Shown here: one piece after another, positions 59,319 to 64,000 of the stretch | How positions within the stretch are numbered: the stretch's first letter is position 1 | Layout: every line of letters starts with the position of its first letter | Source: FEB-7 sp963698265 | GTDB lineage: Bacteria > Pseudomonadota > Gammaproteobacteria > Burkholderiales > Usitatibacteraceae | Assembly (NCBI GenBank): GCA_963698265.1 | Contig: CAVOQC010000001.1 | Location: 1 to 64,000 of the forward strand | Length of the DNA stretch: 64,000 nt | Reading direction: 5' to 3' | Position numbers and translations under genes: made by a program | Notes under the pieces: generated by a model | What the model saw: only the letters and a program-made list of their open reading frames with translations | Databases searched by the model: none | Told to the model about the DNA's origin: nothing

Positions 59319-59912
59319 GTGGCGGAAATCCTCGTGCTTTTCTACAGCAGCAACGGTTCGGTCCGGACCCTTGCCGAAAGTGTTGCGCGCGGCATCGAAT
59401 CCGTGAAGGGCATGCGCGCGCGCGTGCGCACCGTGCCGCGCGTCGCGCCCGTGACGGAAGTGGCCGCCCCCGCCGTACCTCCCTCGGGCCCCCCCTACGT
59501 GGAAGCGCGCGACCTTGAGGAATGCGTGGGCCTCGCACTCGGTTCGCCGACCCGGTTCGGGAACATGGCCGCCCCCGTGAAGCACTTCCTGGACACCCTG
59601 GGCAGCGAGTGGAAACGCGGCACCCTCGCGGGCAAGCCCGCCGCCGTGTTCACGTCCACCTCGTCCATGCACGGCGGCCAGGAGGCCACGCTCCTCACGA
59701 TGATGGTGCCGCTCCTGCACCACGGCATGGTGCTCGTGGGCATTCCCTACACGGAGCCCGACCTGAACACGACCCGCGGCGGCGGTACGCCCTACGGGGC
59801 TTCGCACGTCGCCGGAGCGCTCGGCGACCTGCCCGTGAGCGACGAGGAGAGGCGTCTCGCCCTCGCCCTCGGCAAGCGCCTCGCGAGCACCGCGGCCAAG
59901 CTCGCGGCGTGA
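59319..59912 (+). CDS. WrbA-like flavodoxin-fold NAD(P)H:quinone oxidoreductase, 197 aa
   Basis: Flavodoxin start AEILVLFYSSNGSVRTLAE, then LGSPTRFGNMAAPVKHFLD and FTSTSSMHGGQEATLLTMM, both WrbA hallmarks for FMN binding. Reduces quinones with two electrons. GTG start after AAAGGAG. Overlaps the next gene as GTGA. Confidence 0.92.
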   Translation: MAEILVLFYSSNGSVRTLAESVARGIESVKGMRARVRTVPRVAPVTEVAAPAVPPSGPPYVEARDLEECVGLALGSPTRFGNMAAPVKHFLDTLGSEWKRGTLAGKPAAVFTSTSSMHGGQEATLLTMMVPLLHHGMVLVGIPYTEPDLNTTRGGGTPYGASHVAGALGDLPVSDEERRLALALGKRLASTAAKLAA

Positions 59913-60241
59913 GCGCACGCGCCGCATGGCTCGTCGCCTGCGCGGCGTGGATCGGCCTGATCCTTCTTGGCCTGGCGTGGGAGCTCTTCCTCGCCCCGCT
60001 GCGCCCCGGCGGCTCCTGGCTGGTGCTGAAAGTCCTGCCGCTGCTCCTGCCGCTCATGGGCCTGCTGCGCGCCCGGCGCTACACCTTCCAGTGGAGCTCG
60101 CTCCTGGTCTGGGCCTACGTGGCCGAGGGTGCGGCGCGCGCGATGTCCGATCCGGGCGTATCCGCCCGGCTTGCGATCGTCGAGATCGCGCTCTGCGCCG
60201 CGTTCTTCGCGGCCGCCGTGGCCTTCCTGCGGGCCCGCTAG
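59909..60241 (+). CDS. DUF2069 membrane protein, 110 aa
   Basis: Three or four hydrophobic segments; LRARRYTFQWSSLLVWAYVAEGAARAMSD is the pattern I know from DUF2069, which often follows wrbA. Function unknown. GTG start overlaps the wrbA-like stop. Confidence 0.82.
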   Translation: MSARAAWLVACAAWIGLILLGLAWELFLAPLRPGGSWLVLKVLPLLLPLMGLLRARRYTFQWSSLLVWAYVAEGAARAMSDPGVSARLAIVEIALCAAFFAAAVAFLRAR

Positions 60242-60248
60242 CCCAGCC

Positions 60249-60695
60249 TCACGCGACGAAGCGGGCGCGATCCGTGGCGGCGGCGAGGAAGACTTCGCGC
60301 AGGAACGCGAGGAGGCAGAGCGTCAGCACGCCGATGGCCAGCACGAAGAGGATCGCCACGGGACGGGAAAGATCGAGCGCCACGAACGCGCCGAGAAACG
60401 CCGTCCCGATGAGCAGGCACACCAGCAGCGCCGAAAGCACGGCGGAAGCCATGGCCCAGAGCACGAGCTTGATGCGCGTGGCCAGGATAGCGAGTTCGCG
60501 CACCATCGATGCCCGCGTCTCGCCCTCGAAGGCGGACAGCAGCTCTTCCAGGGTGCGGCGACGGTCCACGGCGCGGCCCAGCCGGCCCGTGAGCGCGTTG
60601 ATGAGTGTGCCGATCGCGGTGAGCAGGAACACGGGGGCGACCGCGAGCTGGATCGCGCGCGTGATATCGAAGACGTGGGAGTCGAGAACCGGCAT
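60249..60695 (-). CDS. DUF2721-family membrane protein, 148 aa
   Basis: Begins MPVLDSHVFDITRAIQLAVAPVFLLTAIG, then NALTGRLGRAVDRRR and two more hydrophobic segments. This fits DUF2721; function unknown. ATG at 60695. Confidence 0.8.
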   Translation of the reverse strand: MPVLDSHVFDITRAIQLAVAPVFLLTAIGTLINALTGRLGRAVDRRRTLEELLSAFEGETRASMVRELAILATRIKLVLWAMASAVLSALLVCLLIGTAFLGAFVALDLSRPVAILFVLAIGVLTLCLLAFLREVFLAAATDRARFVA

Positions 60696-60727
60696 GGGAG
60701 GTCTCCGGGCGCAGTTGGCCGAGTATG

Positions 60728-61372
60728 TCACGGCCCGGCCGCGCGGCGCGACTTCCACGCGGCCAGGGCGAGGGGAACGAGGCTCGCAATGATGATCGCC
60801 ACGATCAGGAGCGAGAGGTTCGCCCGCACCCAGGGAAGGTTTCCGAAGAAATAGCCCGCGTACGCGAGCGAGGCCACCCAGAGCACGGCGCCGCCCACGT
60901 TGTATGCGGTGAACCGGCCCGAACCCATCCGGGCCAGTCCCGCCACGAAGGGCACGTAGGTGCGGATGATCGGCACGAAGCGCGAGATCACCACGGCGAC
61001 GCCGCCGTGGCGCTCGTAGAAGGCGTGGGTGCGATCGAGGTACTCGCGCCGCAACCAGCGCGATGCACCCGCGTCGAAGTAGCGCCGCCCGAACCAGCGC
61101 CCGATCGCGTAGTTCGTGGTGTTGCCGAGAATGGCCGCCGCGGTGAGCGAGGCGACGAGGATGTGCACGTCCAGGCCGCCCAGGGCGGCCAGCGCCCCGG
61201 CCACGAAGAGCAGCGAGTCGCCGGGCAGGAAAGGCGTGACCACGAGGCCCGTCTCCGCGAAGATCACCGCGAAGAGGATCGCGTACACCCACGCCCCGTA
61301 TTCGCCTACCAGCGCCCCGAGGTGGACGTCCAGGCGAAGGACGATGTCCACGAGCCCCGCGATCAGCTCCAC
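60728..61372 (-). CDS. DedA-family membrane protein, 214 aa
   Basis: FAETGLVVTPFLPGDSLLFVAG, ASLTAAAILGNTTNYAIGRWFG and ERHGGVAVVISRFVPIIRTYVPFVAG are the DedA/SNARE-associated motifs. DedA proteins move lipid carriers across the inner membrane. GTG start 4 bp after secF. Confidence 0.94.
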   Translation of the reverse strand: MELIAGLVDIVLRLDVHLGALVGEYGAWVYAILFAVIFAETGLVVTPFLPGDSLLFVAGALAALGGLDVHILVASLTAAAILGNTTNYAIGRWFGRRYFDAGASRWLRREYLDRTHAFYERHGGVAVVISRFVPIIRTYVPFVAGLARMGSGRFTAYNVGGAVLWVASLAYAGYFFGNLPWVRANLSLLIVAIIIASLVPLALAAWKSRRAAGP

Positions 61373-61376
61373 GCCG

Positions 61377-62330
61377 TCACGGCACCACGGGCTCGACGGT
61401 CTTCTTCTCGGGCTTCACGAAGTCCTCGCGCGAGGCGCCGAGGTACTTGGCGAGCGGGGCGGCCACCAGCACCGAGGAGTAGATCCCGAAGCAGATGCCG
61501 ATGGTGAGCGCGAGCGCGAAGTAGTACAGGCTCGCCCCCCCGAAGAAGAGGATCGACAGCACCATCATCTGCGTGGAGCCGTGGGTGATGATGGTGCGCG
61601 AGATCGTCCCCGTGATGGAGGCGTCCATGATCTCGTCCACGGAGGCGCGGCGCATCTTGCGGAAGTTCTCCCGCACCCGGTCGAAGACCACCACGGACTC
61701 GTTCACCGAGTAGCCCAGCACCGCCAGCACCGCCGCGAGCACCGGAAGCGAGAACTCCAGCTGGAACGCGGAGAAGACGCCCAGGATGATCACCACGTCG
61801 TGCAGGTTGGCGACGATGGTGGCCACCGCGAAGCGCCATTCGAACCGGAAGGCGAGGTAGATCATGATGCCCACGCACACCATGAGGAGCGCAAGCGCCC
61901 CGTCGGTGGCGAGCTCCTTGCCCACCTGCCCGCCCACGAACTCGGTGCGCACGAGCTTCGCAGAGGCGTCCACGCCCTTCAACACCTCGACGGCGGCGTT
62001 GCTCTGCTTCTGCATCTCCTCGTTCTGCACCTTGGGGTCCGGGCCCGCCTTCAGCGGCAGGCGGATCAGCACGTCCTGCGACGAGCCGAACTTGAGCACG
62101 TTGATGTCCTTGAAACCCGCAGCACCCAGCGCATCCCGGATCTTCTCGGGTTGCGCGGGCTTGTCGTGCGTGACCTCCATCACCGTCCCGCCGGTGAACT
62201 CGATGGAGAAATGCAGCCCCAGCGTGGCGAGAAACCCCACCGACACCAGGAACGTGACGAGCGAGATCACGTTGAACACCAGCGCGTGGCGCATGAAGGG
62301 GATCGTGCGCCGGATCTTGAAGAATTCCAT
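61377..62330 (-). CDS. secF: Protein translocase subunit SecF
   Basis: 317 aa, six membrane segments. Begins MEFFKIRRTIPFMRHALVFN; GLHFSIEFTGGTVMEV, VGYSVNESVVVFDRVRENFR and SRTIITHGSTQMMVL are SecF hallmarks. Works with SecD to drive late export steps with the proton gradient. 36 bp after secD. Confidence 0.98.
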   Translation of the reverse strand: MEFFKIRRTIPFMRHALVFNVISLVTFLVSVGFLATLGLHFSIEFTGGTVMEVTHDKPAQPEKIRDALGAAGFKDINVLKFGSSQDVLIRLPLKAGPDPKVQNEEMQKQSNAAVEVLKGVDASAKLVRTEFVGGQVGKELATDGALALLMVCVGIMIYLAFRFEWRFAVATIVANLHDVVIILGVFSAFQLEFSLPVLAAVLAVLGYSVNESVVVFDRVRENFRKMRRASVDEIMDASITGTISRTIITHGSTQMMVLSILFFGGASLYYFALALTIGICFGIYSSVLVAAPLAKYLGASREDFVKPEKKTVEPVVP

Positions 62331-62366
62331 CTGCGGGTCCTTTTCGGGGCGTCTCGGTGCCGGGCC

Positions 62367-64000
62367 CTAGGCCGCGGCCTTCTTGTGCCACTCGGTATTG
62401 CCGATGGACACCTTCGCGACTTTCCTGCGGCCGCCGTAGACCAGGTTCACGATGCCGCGCGAGACCATCACCGCGCTGAAGATCGAGGTGAGGATGCCCA
62501 GGCAGTGCACGACCGCGAAGCCGCGCACGGGGCCGGAGCCGAAGGCGAGGAGCGCGAGGCCCGCGATGAGCGTCGTGATGTTGGAGTCGAAAATGGTGTC
62601 GAAGGCGCGCTCGTAGCCGGCCTGGATCGCCATCTGCGGGCTCATGCCCGCCCGCAACTCCTCGCGGACCCGCTCGTTGATGAGCACGTTCGCGTCGATC
62701 GCCATGCCGATCGCGAGCGCGATGGCCGCGATGCCGGGCAGGGTGAGTGTCGCCTGGAGCATCGAGAGCAGCGCTATCAGGAAGAGCAGGTTCGCCGCCA
62801 GCGCCACCACCGAGATCACGCCGAAGAGGGCGTAGTAGGCGATCATGAAGAGGCCGATCGCGATGAAGCCGTAGACCACCGAGCGGAAGCCCTTGGTGAT
62901 GTTCTCCGCGCCGAGCGAGGGGCCGACCGTGCGCTCCTCGATGATGTCCATGGGGGCGGCGAGCGCGCCGGCGCGCAGCAGGAGCGCAAGGTTGCGGGCC
63001 TCCTGCACGTCGCCGATGCCCGAGATCTGGAAGCGGTTGCCGAACTCCTCCTGGATCACGGGCCAGGTGAGCACGACGACGGAATTGCGCTCCACCAGCA
63101 TCATCCCCATGCGCTTCTTCAGGTTCTCGCGCGTGGTCTGGCGCATGATGCGCCCGCCCGTGTCGTCGAGCTGCATGGACACCACGGGCCGGTTGTCGCG
63201 CTGGTCGAATCCGGGCTGCGCGTCCTTGATGCGATCGCCCGTGATGACGACCGTCTTCTTCACGAGCACCGTGGCGCCCTCGGCATCGAGGTACTTGTCC
63301 GTGCCGAAGGGCGCGGGCTGGTCCTGGTAGGCGGCGAACGCGTTCTGCCCGGGGCCCGAGGCGTGCTCTTCCGAGACCATTCGCACCTCGAGCGTGGCGG
63401 TGCGGCCGAGGATCTCCTTGGCACGGCCCGGATCCTGCACGCCCGCGAGCTGCACCACGATGCGGTCGGCCCCCTGCTGCTGGATGATGGGCTCGGCCAC
63501 GCCCAGTTCGTTCACGCGGTTGCGAAGCGTCTGGATGTTCTGCTGGAGGGCGAGTTCCTGCTCCTTCTTAACCACCTCCGGCCGGATGGTGGCGACGATG
63601 ACCGACTCCTCGCCGCCGTCCTGCTCGCGAAGCGTGAGATCCGGCATTTCCTTCACGATCAACTTCTGCGCCGCGTCGCGCTGGTCGCGCTCGCGAAAGC
63701 GCATCGTCACGCGATCGCCCTCGCGGGCGAGGCCGGAGTAGTAGATCTTCTTGTCGCGAAGCAGGCTTCTCACGTCGCCCAGGTAACGCTCCACCGACTT
63801 GTTCGCGGCCGCGCGCATGTCGACCTGGAGCAGGAAGTGCACGCCGCCCCGGAGATCCAGCCCCAGGTACATGGGCTTCGCCCCGAGCGCCTGCAGCCAC
63901 GCGGGCGTGGACGACTGGAGGTTCAGCGCCACCACGTAGCCCGGCCCGACCTTGGCCTGGATGATCTCGCGCGCCTTGATCTGCGTGTCGGTATCGGCAA
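62367..64000 (-). CDS. secD: Protein translocase subunit SecD (N-terminus beyond window)
   Basis: The frame continues to the right edge (reading DTDTQIKAREIIQAKVG before the first in-window Met), so the first membrane helix and part of the periplasmic domain are outside. Visible: YLGLDLRGGVHFLLQVD, the P1 domain, and the C-terminal RND-like membrane part (AIGMAIDANVLINERVREE, FDSNITTLIAGLALLAFGSGPVRGFA). Partner of SecF. Confidence 0.97.
   Translation of the reverse strand, partial: ADTDTQIKAREIIQAKVGPGYVVALNLQSSTPAWLQALGAKPMYLGLDLRGGVHFLLQVDMRAAANKSVERYLGDVRSLLRDKKIYYSGLAREGDRVTMRFRERDQRDAAQKLIVKEMPDLTLREQDGGEESVIVATIRPEVVKKEQELALQQNIQTLRNRVNELGVAEPIIQQQGADRIVVQLAGVQDPGRAKEILGRTATLEVRMVSEEHASGPGQNAFAAYQDQPAPFGTDKYLDAEGATVLVKKTVVITGDRIKDAQPGFDQRDNRPVVSMQLDDTGGRIMRQTTRENLKKRMGMMLVERNSVVVLTWPVIQEEFGNRFQISGIGDVQEARNLALLLRAGALAAPMDIIEERTVGPSLGAENITKGFRSVVYGFIAIGLFMIAYYALFGVISVVALAANLLFLIALLSMLQATLTLPGIAAIALAIGMAIDANVLINERVREELRAGMSPQMAIQAGYERAFDTIFDSNITTLIAGLALLAFGSGPVRGFAVVHCLGILTSIFSAVMVSRGIVNLVYGGRRKVAKVSIGNTEWHKKAAA

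Overview
The window is high-GC proteobacterial DNA and most resembles a betaproteobacterium. The gene order ispB / tRNA-Pro / rplU-rpmA / obgE-proB / rppH / proS, the cluster PP0621-pilS-pilR near ampD, and the separate class Ia nrdA and nrdB loci are all typical of that class. The organism call is inferred from gene content and order only.

Layout. 1-2420: a frame-broken MacB-like permease fragment, a tiny hydrophobic ORF and a bactofilin-like membrane protein. 2490-9380: a lower-GC accessory stretch with a membrane alpha/beta hydrolase, two copies of one IS3-family element (the left one truncated by the right one) and a large secreted protein of unknown function. 9386-19850: a lipoprotein, nrdB with an HNH-like companion gene, a phosphoribosyltransferase, a frameshifted kinase gene, a hybrid histidine kinase and nrdA. 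Both nrd loci carry DnaA-box and NrdR-box-like sequences upstream. 19848-24841: a short-chain dehydrogenase, a phosphotransferase-family protein, an acyl-CoA dehydrogenase, ampD, a long inverted repeat, an acetyltransferase and a tautomerase-like protein. 24873-28098: pilR-pilS-PP0621. 28141-34416: a proteobacterial dedicated sortase system (sensor kinase, LpxR-like outer-membrane protein, response regulator, vWA target protein, class GN sortase). 34532-36405: a hemerythrin and an NnrS-type protein with an FNR/DNR-type palindrome. 36418-39298: a translationally coupled sulfur-trafficking operon (TusA-like proteins, YeeE/YedE transporter, DsrE-like small proteins).

39600-47559 is the most interesting region. 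It encodes a rhodanese lipoprotein, a five-heme and a three-heme cytochrome c, a small periplasmic protein, an outer-membrane porin, a sensor kinase and a sigma-54-dependent response regulator. The set resembles the ExtH/ExtI (selenite/tellurite or extracellular-electron-transfer) clusters of Geobacter. Two almost identical sigma-54 promoters (39613 and 42532) precede its two structural halves. The economical model is a locally controlled outer-membrane electron conduit.

47584-64000 is housekeeping: tRNA-Pro, ispB, rplU-rpmA, a LysE-family exporter inserted before obgE-proB, rppH, proS, a lytic transglycosylase, a TlpA thioredoxin, a PilZ-like protein, a YihY membrane protein, a WrbA-like flavoprotein, small membrane proteins, DedA, secF and the start of secD, which runs off the right edge. 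I saw no CRISPR array, rRNA or prophage.
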